Positions 1 to 8,266 of a stretch of 32,166 bases of DNA are shown here, in pieces (within the stretch, counting starts at the first letter, position 1; every line of letters begins with the position of its first letter). Source of the stretch: Lachnospiraceae bacterium. Lineage in GTDB: Bacteria > Bacillota > Clostridia > Lachnospirales > Lachnospiraceae. Location of the stretch: assembly GCA_017622505.1 (NCBI GenBank), contig JAGAQZ010000100.1:1-32166 (forward strand), given 5' to 3'. A program made the translations under genes and the position numbers. The notes below the pieces were generated by a model. That model saw only the letters and a program-made list of their open reading frames with translations. It had not been told where the DNA came from and did not search any database.

Positions 1-177
1 ATGATTACAGATGCAAGCGGTAATGTGATTGCTGCAGGCGCATCCACACGAATGTGCCCGCACAGTGTTCAATTCTATCTGTTACCGAATTATCAGGATT
101 TGATTAATCAGCAAGCCGTTGAATTAGAACAGCGACGCCAGGCAGCAGCTGCTGCAGCGCTCCAGGCGCCCCAATAA
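1..177 (+). CDS. C-terminal end of an unknown protein (5' end outside window)
   Basis: An open frame runs from base 1 to a TAA at 175-177, giving 58 residues. An ATG falls on base 1, but nothing upstream is visible, so it may be an internal methionine. The tail is rich in Gln and Ala (QRRQAAAAAALQAPQ) and looks like a flexible or coiled end. The segment before it (ITDASGNVIAAGAS) reads like a surface-exposed beta strand-turn. I do not recognise the family. It is convergent with the large minus-strand surface gene, and two hairpins separate them. Confidence 0.5.
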   Translation: MITDASGNVIAAGASTRMCPHSVQFYLLPNYQDLINQQAVELEQRRQAAAAAALQAPQ

Positions 178-207
178 GACATTGAAACAATATATATTGT
201 TAAGTTA

Positions 208-232
208 AAGGCTCCTTTTACCGAGGGGCCTT
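208..232 (+). terminator. Possible terminator of the partial left-edge gene
   Basis: An 8-bp stem (AAGGCTCC with GGGGCCTT, one G-U pair) encloses a 9-nt loop 31 bases after the stop at 177. The following TTATTTACG is only a weak U-tract. Confidence 0.4.
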
Positions 233-270
233 ATTTACGCCTTAAAATGCGTTCAAACATTTACCCACAA

Positions 271-304
271 AAAACGGTTGCCCGTATATACGGACAACCG
301 TTTT
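271..304 (-). terminator. Strong hairpin terminator of the surface-protein operon
   Basis: The 10-bp arms AAAACGGTTG and CAACCGTTTT enclose an inner CCGT/ACGG stem. On the minus strand the hairpin ends in a run of six T. It lies 34 bases beyond the stop of the large surface gene and, given the A/T arms, could work in both directions. Confidence 0.75.
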
Positions 305-337
305 CATTTATTACTTATTTGTTTGTATTGCTTTGAC

Positions 338-3300
338 TTATCTTTCGTTTTCGGTCTTCTTTCTATATACTACGATACCCGCAAGACCAACGATTGAAAT
401 AACCATCATTGCCAATGCAATCGGTGTATAACCTGTATCACCTGTTTTAGGTGATTTCTTAAGTATTTCATTTGAATTATTAGTATTATTTGACTTATTC
501 GCACTGTTTGTACCATTGGATGTAACAGGCGGCTTTTTGATGAGAATATCTACCGTTCTGTCAACTATCGTTACCTCAACAATGGAAGGAGTACCTGTAG
601 ACTTTGTATAACCATCAGGCACACCTGTAATGGTCACTGTGTATTTACCAATCGGTGTGTTTGTCAATCTAATTTCACCGTTTGAATCGGTTTTTTTAGT
701 AGATACATTACCACTTGGATCCTTAACCTGTACAACTGCACCGGGAACCTTCTTTCCGGTTAATTCATCTGTAACCGTAATGGTCAGATTTCCTTTTTCG
801 GTAACCTTAGGTGCCTCAACCTTATGTTCGTTAGTACTATTCTTTTCTACGGTTGCAGTGCTTGTATCAGGTGTAGGAATTACATTAGGTGAAGGTACTT
901 TATTAATCTTAACAGTACTGTCACCCACTGCCCAATCATTCAATGTAGATTCACCATTCGCATCTGTTGTCACTGTTTTCTCATTTCCATAAGGGTCTGT
1001 TACAGTAACCTGCGCACCGGCAAGGGGCTCTGTAGGATCTTCTTTGTCTACTACTTTAATCGTCAAATTCGCGGTAGCTGCAACAACAAATTTTTCATTG
1101 GCAGTTTCGCCACGCTCCACGGTTGCCGACTTACTGCTCAATGCAGAAGACGGAACCTTCCAACCGGAAGGAGGTGTTCCTATTGTAACGGTATATTCAC
1201 CTGTTATCATATTAGGGAATGTAACAATACCACTAGTTCCGGTATTATCTGTATATGTAACGCCTTCCGGATCTGTTACCGTCACATCTGTATTCGGAAT
1301 CAGTTCCTCTGGATCACTTCCATCCTCTACTACCTTAATTACCAAGGTACCAAGTCCATAAATCTTATAGTCTCTCTGAACATCAGCACCATCTGTAATT
1401 GTTGCTTCCTGGATCTTAGTAGCAGGTTCTTTATAACCTGTAGGTATGGATGTTACCTCTACCTTATAATTACCATTCGGTAATTTATCAAATACAATCT
1501 TACCATCCGCATCCGTTGTTCCAGTAATGGCTGTACCGTTTGCATCCACAACCGGTGTACCGCTGCCATCCTGTAATGCAACAGTAGCACCTTGAATAGG
1601 CTCATTAGTACCTTTCTCTGTAACGGTTACCGTAATACTTCCTTTAGATTCCACAACAAACGGAACATTTGTTGTTTGACCTTGCTCTACGGTTACCGTT
1701 TGATCTGCAGGAACATCATATCCTTTCGGAACCTCAGTCACTTTAACAGTATTGCTACCTGTAGGTAAATCTTTCAAAGTAACGCTACCATCATTTTCTG
1801 TAGTTCCACTCACAATTACATCATCACCATTTGAGTCCTGTCCGACAACAACTTCAACCTTTGCGCCGGGAATAGGTTTTCCTGTGGTTTCATCTGTAAC
1901 CGTTACCTTCACATTACCTGCTTTTTCTAAAACATAGGTTATTGTAGCAGTCTCTCTTTCTTTTACCTCTGCTGTATAAGACACGTCATATGTATCTACT
2001 AATCTGTAGCCTGTAGGAACCGTGATTTGGGTTGTATAGTCACCTACAGTCAAAACATAATCAAGGTCATTTGCAGGAGTATCCACTTTCCAATCTGAGT
2101 TGTCAGACGTATGATTGGTTGTTGAACCATTGGGTCTCACAAGCTCAATACCGGCTCCCGAAACAGGATTATTTGAAGTATCTTTAACAATAACCGTTAA
2201 ATTACCCAACTTATCAGAAGCTTTCGTTACTTCCAATACAATCTCATTCGTTCCATTTATTTCTACAACTGTACTTCCGATTGCATCCGTGCCTGTAGGC
2301 AACTCATATTCTGTGGGAACCTGCTTAATTGTTGCAGTATATTTTTCACCTGCAGGTAAATTGCTGATTACAATTTTACCATCCGAATCTGTTTCAGTTT
2401 GCGAAGAATTAACAACATTACCTTTGCTGTCTTTCACTTCTATAATTGTATCTTCAACTTTTATTCTTGAATCTTCTTTATCCTGCACAATAATTGTAAG
2501 TTTGCACACACCTCTTGAAAGTTCGAACTTTTCTTCTGCAGTTTTATTTGCCTTAACAGTCACCGTTTTTGTCGCCGCAACCGGATCCGGCATTGTCCAA
2601 ATTGTATCATCCGGATTTCCGGAAATGGTTACATTGTAATCACCTGCGGGAATCTTAGTGAAATTAACAACACCCTGTTCATTGGTATTCTGTGCTGCTA
2701 CCACATTTCCGTCAGCATCTTTAACCGGATTACCGGATGCATCGGTTAATGTAATCTTAGCACCCTTAATTTTATTAGTATCGTTATCTTTTTCATAAAC
2801 CGTTACAGTAATAGCACCGAGAGGTGTAACTTGTAATGTCTGTTTCTCATCCTCGCCCGGATCAATGGTTCCTGATGCAACAACACTATCACCAGGCTGT
2901 ACATAATTCTCAGGAACATCCTTTATAACAACTTCATAAGCACCAATCGGTAATGTTATGCTTACTTTACCGTCTTCATCTGTCTTTACAGTATGAGTCT
3001 TACCCTCTGAATCTGTAATTTCAAGCTTTGCATTAGGAATTACTACATCAGGTGTACTTCCTTCTTCTTTTACTGTAATTTCCAATGTACCTGTCTGTTT
3101 CACTTCAAACGTTGCTTCAGCCTCGTCATTTTCAGGGATTACAACCGTCTGTTTCTTTACAGTACCTTCCGTAGTTTTCCATCCGTCCGGAACAGTTGTA
3201 ATCTCTACTGTAGTATTTCCTACAGGAAGGTTTGATACCGTAAAAGTATCATTTACCTCAACAACGTCAGGGTTTGTTATATAACCATCAGCATCTGTAG

Positions 3301-5635
3301 CATTACCATATACAGTCACATTACCTGCTGAATCCGTAACTTTAATAATCACGCTTGTTGTTGCATCATTTGCATCATCAACATCCGCTATGGTAACTTT
3401 CAAATCACCTTTCTTTGTTTCCTTCAGTACATATAAATCCTCAGTAACATCTTCATCTGCCACTGTAACGGATTCTCCTGTTCCTGTTAAAACATATCCG
3501 GCAGGAACCTTTGTTACCTCTACTGTCGAAGTACCGCTTGGAACATTGGTAAATACAACTTTACCGGTAGCATCTGTTGTTCCTAATACTGTTGTTCCGT
3601 TAGGTTTGGTTAATGTAACATCTGCACCCGGAACAGTATTGGTTGTTCCGTCTTCATATACTGTCACCGTTACAGAAGGTGCTTTTAATACAAATGTATG
3701 CTCATTGACGTCAACCAAATCTGTTGTTGATACAGGAACCGTACCGGTTGTTCCGTTTACATTTGAATATCCGTTGGGATTCTGTACTAACTTAACTGTA
3801 TATGTGCCCACAACCTTCTCTTCAAATGTAACACTACCTGTATTACCAACCCACTCTGTAGTGGTTACACCTTTGGGATCCGTAATACTTACATATCCGC
3901 CGGTTACCTTATTGCCCTCTGTATCCTTTAAATATACAATTATCGGTTCTGTTTCTTTTTCCAATTCAAATGTATGATATGATGTATGCTGAACCGTTAC
4001 ATTTGCTGTCTGCGCACTGGCACTCTTATATCCGTCCGGTATTGTGGTAATTGAAACAGAGTACTCACCCTTCTTCAAATCCGTGAACGTAACAACACCT
4101 GTAGAAGTTGTAACCTTCGGTGTGACCTCAACATCATTTCCCTGCTCATCTTTTACAGTTACAGTGTTTCCGTATGCATCTTTTAAGCTGATTTTTGCGC
4201 CTGCTAATTTTTCACGTGTTTTTGCATCTTCTACTGTTACTACCAAGGTACCGATATTGCTGGTATTACTGTATGTAGTCATAACATTTTCACAAACAGG
4301 TGAATTTGTTTGTGCCTTTAAAGGGTCTTTTCCCTTCTCATAATAAGAAACCAATCCGCCTGTTGAAATTGAACAAACATATATCGTATCATTAATTTCA
4401 AAACTTTGAGGCGCTGAAACTTCCTTCGCATAATATACAGTAGCCAGCTGTAAATTCAATTTTTCTGCATCAAAAGTTACCAAACCTGTCTTAGAATCAA
4501 CTGATACAGATTCAGCACCGGGAACCGGAACTGTACAAGCCTCATCCGTATACAATGCAAACTTAGCCTGTGTTAAAGGCGAAATCTTATTACCCTCTGT
4601 ATCCAAATAAGTCTTTGAAATAACAATATTGCCTGCTTTAAGCGTAATTCCATTATAAGGGAAGTAGTGTCCCTGACCGTTTCCTACGATTGAATTTGCA
4701 ATGATACCACCTTCAAAACGTCCTGAAGTTACTTCTACATCTGCAGTAGGGGCTATAAGGTGTCCGCCAACACCATGCCACTTGATATCACCGGTTGCAT
4801 CCGGGAAGTTCCATACAAGTTTCATACCGGATAAGTTGTACTGAATTCCGTCAGAAGCACCTTCCCCTCCTAATTTAGAGAGGTACGCTAACTTATTTCC
4901 GTCTACGAAAACGTCAACTTTACCGGTTCCCACTTCACCAAGCCAGGCATCGCCGTCGAACAAAACCTCATTGTCATTAACCTCGGTAATATTAATTACA
5001 TATTCCTTAGTAATCAAATCATTTACGTTAAAATTAACGAAATTAAGACCCTTCGCTTCTTTTAAAACATCATAGGGAATTGTGAAAACCTGTCCCTTTG
5101 AAAAGTCAATATCAATCATCTGAACCCATTTTTCCGTATTAAAATAAGATTCAGTAATCTTAATGCCTTCATTTTGTGCCAACGTCTTAGAATCATTAAC
5201 CAAACCGGCAAAAATATCATCAACTACCATATAACCGGCATTCTGGGTAAACTCCGTACCTAACGTATTTGTTGATGTACCATAATAGAAATCTCTGGTA
5301 CTTCCGGCATATCCTGTACCGTTACCAACACTTGCACTAACAATATGTCCCGCATAAGACGGACTCTGTGCACCATCACCGATTGTATTGGACGCTGTCA
5401 ATTTACCGCCAACAGCAACAGCACCAACCGTATGCGCAGAACCGTTTAATGTCGCATCTCCTTTAATAAAATACTGGAAATTAGTTAACACATTCTGATA
5501 ACTAGTTCCACCGCTATAAACAGCATTAGGCGTTGCAGCGCTTACATTCTGAGGAATGTAAATCGAAAGCACCATCACTGCCGTTAAGAGCATTGCCAGC
5601 AATCTTCTTGCTTTTTTCATATACCCTTTCATCAT
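338..5635 (-). CDS. Giant LPXTG-type wall-anchored stalk protein: choice-of-anchor A domain plus about 13 CnaB-like repeats
   Basis: A 1765-residue secreted surface protein. Residues 1-34 form a signal peptide (basic start, hydrophobic core, cleavage near NVSAA). Residues ~36-335 match the choice-of-anchor A type, with the YQNVLTNFQYFIKGD opening. Residues ~335-445 look like one SpaA-type domain. Then come about 13 repeats of roughly 95 residues (~460-1695), each opening like GNLTITVTDELTGKKVPGA, typical of CnaB/SpaA beta-sandwich stalks. A Ser/Asn/Thr linker leads to the sorting signal SPKTG (1728-1732), a hydrophobic stretch and the tail RKKTENER. The start is supported by GGAG five bases upstream. 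It is the last gene of a three-gene operon with a sortase B, the likely anchoring enzyme. SPKTG is a signal type known for Clostridioides difficile SrtB. Likely role: adhesion or a surface fibre. The ligand is unknown. Confidence 0.9.
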   Translation of the reverse strand: MMKGYMKKARRLLAMLLTAVMVLSIYIPQNVSAATPNAVYSGGTSYQNVLTNFQYFIKGDATLNGSAHTVGAVAVGGKLTASNTIGDGAQSPSYAGHIVSASVGNGTGYAGSTRDFYYGTSTNTLGTEFTQNAGYMVVDDIFAGLVNDSKTLAQNEGIKITESYFNTEKWVQMIDIDFSKGQVFTIPYDVLKEAKGLNFVNFNVNDLITKEYVINITEVNDNEVLFDGDAWLGEVGTGKVDVFVDGNKLAYLSKLGGEGASDGIQYNLSGMKLVWNFPDATGDIKWHGVGGHLIAPTADVEVTSGRFEGGIIANSIVGNGQGHYFPYNGITLKAGNIVISKTYLDTEGNKISPLTQAKFALYTDEACTVPVPGAESVSVDSKTGLVTFDAEKLNLQLATVYYAKEVSAPQSFEINDTIYVCSISTGGLVSYYEKGKDPLKAQTNSPVCENVMTTYSNTSNIGTLVVTVEDAKTREKLAGAKISLKDAYGNTVTVKDEQGNDVEVTPKVTTSTGVVTFTDLKKGEYSVSITTIPDGYKSASAQTANVTVQHTSYHTFELEKETEPIIVYLKDTEGNKVTGGYVSITDPKGVTTTEWVGNTGSVTFEEKVVGTYTVKLVQNPNGYSNVNGTTGTVPVSTTDLVDVNEHTFVLKAPSVTVTVYEDGTTNTVPGADVTLTKPNGTTVLGTTDATGKVVFTNVPSGTSTVEVTKVPAGYVLTGTGESVTVADEDVTEDLYVLKETKKGDLKVTIADVDDANDATTSVIIKVTDSAGNVTVYGNATDADGYITNPDVVEVNDTFTVSNLPVGNTTVEITTVPDGWKTTEGTVKKQTVVIPENDEAEATFEVKQTGTLEITVKEEGSTPDVVIPNAKLEITDSEGKTHTVKTDEDGKVSITLPIGAYEVVIKDVPENYVQPGDSVVASGTIDPGEDEKQTLQVTPLGAITVTVYEKDNDTNKIKGAKITLTDASGNPVKDADGNVVAAQNTNEQGVVNFTKIPAGDYNVTISGNPDDTIWTMPDPVAATKTVTVKANKTAEEKFELSRGVCKLTIIVQDKEDSRIKVEDTIIEVKDSKGNVVNSSQTETDSDGKIVISNLPAGEKYTATIKQVPTEYELPTGTDAIGSTVVEINGTNEIVLEVTKASDKLGNLTVIVKDTSNNPVSGAGIELVRPNGSTTNHTSDNSDWKVDTPANDLDYVLTVGDYTTQITVPTGYRLVDTYDVSYTAEVKERETATITYVLEKAGNVKVTVTDETTGKPIPGAKVEVVVGQDSNGDDVIVSGTTENDGSVTLKDLPTGSNTVKVTEVPKGYDVPADQTVTVEQGQTTNVPFVVESKGSITVTVTEKGTNEPIQGATVALQDGSGTPVVDANGTAITGTTDADGKIVFDKLPNGNYKVEVTSIPTGYKEPATKIQEATITDGADVQRDYKIYGLGTLVIKVVEDGSDPEELIPNTDVTVTDPEGVTYTDNTGTSGIVTFPNMITGEYTVTIGTPPSGWKVPSSALSSKSATVERGETANEKFVVAATANLTIKVVDKEDPTEPLAGAQVTVTDPYGNEKTVTTDANGESTLNDWAVGDSTVKINKVPSPNVIPTPDTSTATVEKNSTNEHKVEAPKVTEKGNLTITVTDELTGKKVPGAVVQVKDPSGNVSTKKTDSNGEIRLTNTPIGKYTVTITGVPDGYTKSTGTPSIVEVTIVDRTVDILIKKPPVTSNGTNSANKSNNTNNSNEILKKSPKTGDTGYTPIALAMMVISIVGLAGIVVYRKKTENER

Positions 5636-5713
5636 TTTTCTCCTCTTCTTTTCTTCTTTTTTATATGATCCTGGGTCAATTTATTATCTTTTGTAATTCT
5701 ATTGGATAACCAA

Positions 5714-6490
5714 CTAACGCGCTACCGCTACCACAAGCAACCTTGTATCGTCATCATTGCCATAACAGGTCGAAAGCGTTAATAACTGCTCACCATACTC
5801 CGGTATAATGCCGGTCTCATACAAATCAATACTTCTTATATATGCAATTTTTTCTGCATAACTTTCTTCCGTATCTGCCGTATTGGTAAAATACCACTCA
5901 TCCGAAGCATTCACCAAAGCAACTGCAAACACTTCATACTCCACACAGCCGTTTAGGGTTTCAAACTCAATAAACGGATGCTCGTCTCTGTACTCATGCT
6001 TGGCATACTCTGCCACATCACCGAACATAGTATCGTTTCGCATATTATGTCCGTAAATAATGATATGCATATCTGTAATGTTACATGTTGCATCCATAAA
6101 AGGTACGCCTGAAACACTGTACTCACCATAGAAATTCATACGCAGATACTTTTCAGGATTGTCCGGTGTATGCATTACAGGATAATTCACACGAGTACCA
6201 TCTATATATAGCCAGCCAACACACTCGTCATTTTCCTGTTGTAGAAGCGTCAGATTTCTTTCATGTTCTTTCCCTTCCATCACAGTCAAATCAGTACCCT
6301 CCGTGACAACATACTGTTCTGTCTGCGTCGCACCACTGGTATTTATGGTTGCCAAATGCGTCAGGTCATCAAAATTATCCGCATCCATCTGCCTTTGCAA
6401 CAGTTCCTTTACAAGGATAAAACCCGATATGCCAAACATTACAATAAAGAGAATCGTCAGACACTTTAGAATCAATTTCTTTTTCCGCAT
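5714..6490 (-). CDS. srtB: Class B sortase
   Basis: A 258-residue membrane-anchored transpeptidase that cleaves a sorting signal and joins the protein to the cell wall. An N-terminal basic segment and one membrane span (about residues 5-25) give a type II topology with the catalytic domain outside. The sortase B signatures are VGWLYIDGTRVNYPVM, GVPFMD, the catalytic His in IIIYGHNM (H148), the catalytic Cys in LLTLSTCY (C242) and the Arg in TRLLVV (R250). I start at the ATG at 6490 because GGAG lies six bases upstream; a TTG at 6502 is in frame but overlaps that site. It lies 78 bases upstream of the SPKTG surface protein, its likely substrate, and downstream of an SH3-domain membrane protein in the same operon. 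Confidence 0.9.
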   Translation of the reverse strand: MRKKKLILKCLTILFIVMFGISGFILVKELLQRQMDADNFDDLTHLATINTSGATQTEQYVVTEGTDLTVMEGKEHERNLTLLQQENDECVGWLYIDGTRVNYPVMHTPDNPEKYLRMNFYGEYSVSGVPFMDATCNITDMHIIIYGHNMRNDTMFGDVAEYAKHEYRDEHPFIEFETLNGCVEYEVFAVALVNASDEWYFTNTADTEESYAEKIAYIRSIDLYETGIIPEYGEQLLTLSTCYGNDDDTRLLVVAVAR

Positions 6491-6559
6491 CTTTATCTCC
6501 AAATATCAATATCGGTTATTTGATTTTAATATTTATATCAAAATATGTTTTTTAAAGAT

Positions 6560-7084
6560 TTATTCCTGTGTTTCCGGCTCCTCTTCAACCGATTCCTCGT
6601 TTTCGCTTTCAGCACCTGCTGAATCTTCCACTCCACCGATGCCTTCCGCACTTTCTTCTAAATCAACATATTCCGCATATGAACCGTCTTCCTGTAAGAC
6701 CATGGGAATTATCTCCACATATTCGCTGTATACGTAAGCTTCTTTACCATCGTATATAATTTTGGTCCACTCTTCCAACTGTTCCACAAACTCAAAATCG
6801 TACCCGATATATGCAGACCCTAATCGTTCATAATCCGTTCCGGGACCGCTTCGCACATTAATATTATCGCTTGTCATTCTTACACGCTGTTCAATTACAG
6901 GTTCCGGCTCTTCTTCCGACACTTCCTCAACCACGGAAGCAACTTCTGAAATTTCTTCACTGAAATCATCCGCTACCGGTATTTCATCCGGTCTCATAAC
7001 CAACTTAATTGTTACAACCGCAATGGCTATAACCAGCACGATTATTACGCCCTGCATTATAGCGTTCAAGGTGCTTTTTTTCAT
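6560..7084 (-). CDS. Membrane-anchored protein with bacterial SH3 domain
   Basis: A 174-residue protein. One membrane span is near residues 10-31 (IMQGVIIVLVIAIAVVTIKL). An acidic linker follows, then one SH3b domain at about residues 75-135, recognisable by SDNINVRSGPGTDYERLGSA and the closing W-K-I...G-K-EAYVYSEYV. The C-terminus is a long Glu/Ser-rich acidic tail. Bacterial SH3 domains commonly bind cell-wall peptides. The start at 7084 has GGAGAGG nine bases upstream; a GTG at 7102 is in frame but overlaps that site. It is first in the operon with sortase B and the stalk protein, just behind the promoter at 7117-7145, so it may help assemble or position the sortase system. That role is inference. 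Confidence 0.8.
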   Translation of the reverse strand: MKKSTLNAIMQGVIIVLVIAIAVVTIKLVMRPDEIPVADDFSEEISEVASVVEEVSEEEPEPVIEQRVRMTSDNINVRSGPGTDYERLGSAYIGYDFEFVEQLEEWTKIIYDGKEAYVYSEYVEIIPMVLQEDGSYAEYVDLEESAEGIGGVEDSAGAESENEESVEEEPETQE

Positions 7085-7116
7085 ATAATTATACCTCTCC
7101 ACACTACCCTATGTTA

Positions 7117-7145
7117 ATTATAGAATTCTTTATGTAAACTTACAA
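7117..7145 (-). promoter_or_regulatory. Promoter of the SH3-sortase-surface protein operon
   Basis: On the minus strand a -35 of TTGTAA (7140-7145) and a -10 of TATAAT (7117-7122) are separated by exactly 17 bases. This places the start of transcription about 25 bases before the translation start at 7084. Confidence 0.75.
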
Positions 7146-7178
7146 TGTCTTGTCAAGTTTCTGTAAAAATTTTCAGCG

Positions 7179-7214
7179 TAATAACCAATTCGCACTTCTT
7201 GAAATTGGTTATTA
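7179..7214 (-). terminator. Hairpin after the GH26 gene
   Basis: Perfect 12-bp arms (TAATAACCAATT and AATTGGTTATTA) enclose a 12-nt loop, directly abutting the stop codon of the GH26 gene. The stem is AT-rich and the T-run after it is short, so termination is likely but not certain. Confidence 0.5.
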
Positions 7215-8153
7215 TTACAATACAATTGCACAATCAGAAGAATACATTGCTTGCACGACCTCTTTTTTGTTATATTCTTCTGTCATGCAGAACTCTTTGG
7301 ACCATGTCATATAATAAGACCAGGGCACTTTGGACTTCTCCCAGATTGCCATATCAGGGATCATACCAACCTCACCCAATGCCGCAACCTTAGGTGCATT
7401 CGTAATTCTGCGTAATTCTTCATATTCTTTGGCATAATCCGTTCTTGCGCCCTTCTCAAGATATACATCACGTGAGATTACATCACAGTACTCATCTCCG
7501 GGATATCCTTCCGGTGCCGGCGAATTCCAAACCCAAATCAAATTGTCCAAATGCTTTTGGTTGACATAATATTCAAACATCATCTGATACAACTTTTTAC
7601 CGGTTTCATGTCCTCTTGCGCCCCACCAGAACCAATCACCGTCTGCTTCATGGAACGGTCTCCAAAGAATAGGAATTCTTTCATCCTGAAACTTCTTTAA
7701 AATATCCGCAATTACATCCATATCGGAATAAAAGGCTTTACGTTCTTCTGTTCCTTCTTCCAGAATTTTTCTTGCGTCGAAATCCGTATTTTTCTGATAA
7801 AAGCTTTTATCGCGTCCCCCCACAGGTGAATACCAGTGAAAGCAAATCGAAACAATACCGCCGGTTTCCTTCGCCCATTTTATCGCAGTTTCAACGGTTC
7901 CCTGGTTTTCACGAATTTCGGTAAGGCAAGCCTCATCCGCATCATCCCAGTTAATGTTGGGTGAATAACTTAAAAGCTCAAATCCCTGCAATTTCGGTTT
8001 CTTACCGGTCACCTCAAAAATATAATCCACCTCTTCCATCGGATTGGTCTGGGTATGCTGACCTGTAATAATCTTTCCATCTTCCACTGTTTTATAAAGA
8101 TAATCCAATAATTCAACTGCCTCTTTTGTTGCATTCGGATTCACCGGTTTCAT
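7215..8153 (-). CDS. Glycoside hydrolase family 26 (beta-mannanase-like), apparently cytoplasmic
   Basis: A 312-residue (beta/alpha)8 glycosidase. GH26 enzymes hydrolyse mainly beta-1,4-mannans with two catalytic glutamates. Both are visible: the acid/base E169 in WRPFHEADGDWFWWG and the nucleophile E261 in ALGEVGMIP. ITGQHTQ near the N-terminus and SICFHWYSPVGG also fit the family. The start at 8153 has GGAGG seven bases upstream. The protein opens MKPVNPNATKEAVELL, with no signal peptide, carbohydrate-binding module or anchor, whereas many GH26 mannanases are secreted. It probably acts inside the cell on imported oligosaccharides. No transporter or mannose-using gene is adjacent, and its exact substrate cannot be read from the sequence. 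Confidence 0.85.
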   Translation of the reverse strand: MKPVNPNATKEAVELLDYLYKTVEDGKIITGQHTQTNPMEEVDYIFEVTGKKPKLQGFELLSYSPNINWDDADEACLTEIRENQGTVETAIKWAKETGGIVSICFHWYSPVGGRDKSFYQKNTDFDARKILEEGTEERKAFYSDMDVIADILKKFQDERIPILWRPFHEADGDWFWWGARGHETGKKLYQMMFEYYVNQKHLDNLIWVWNSPAPEGYPGDEYCDVISRDVYLEKGARTDYAKEYEELRRITNAPKVAALGEVGMIPDMAIWEKSKVPWSYYMTWSKEFCMTEEYNKKEVVQAMYSSDCAIVL

Positions 8154-8212
8154 AAAAATACCTCCATACGCCAATAATTTTATTATAAAAACATTATTCT
8201 TTACGCAGACAA

Positions 8213-8240
8213 AGCGACTCTTGTCTAAATAAGAGTCGCT
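8213..8240 (-). terminator. Hairpin downstream of the zinc-ribbon gene
   Basis: Perfect 10-bp arms (AGCGACTCTT and AAGAGTCGCT) with an 8-nt loop, extended by GCAG/CTGC outside. It lies 27 bases after the stop of the minus-strand zinc-ribbon gene and before the start of the GH26 gene. The T-tract is weak on either strand. Confidence 0.5.
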
Positions 8241-8266
8241 CTGCTTTTATTCATTTATTTCGATAA

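Noticed and set aside
630-4343. Several plus-strand open frames of 60-195 codons
   Set aside because: They are antisense readings of the repetitive Thr/Val-rich CnaB gene; none has its own ribosome site or family resemblance.
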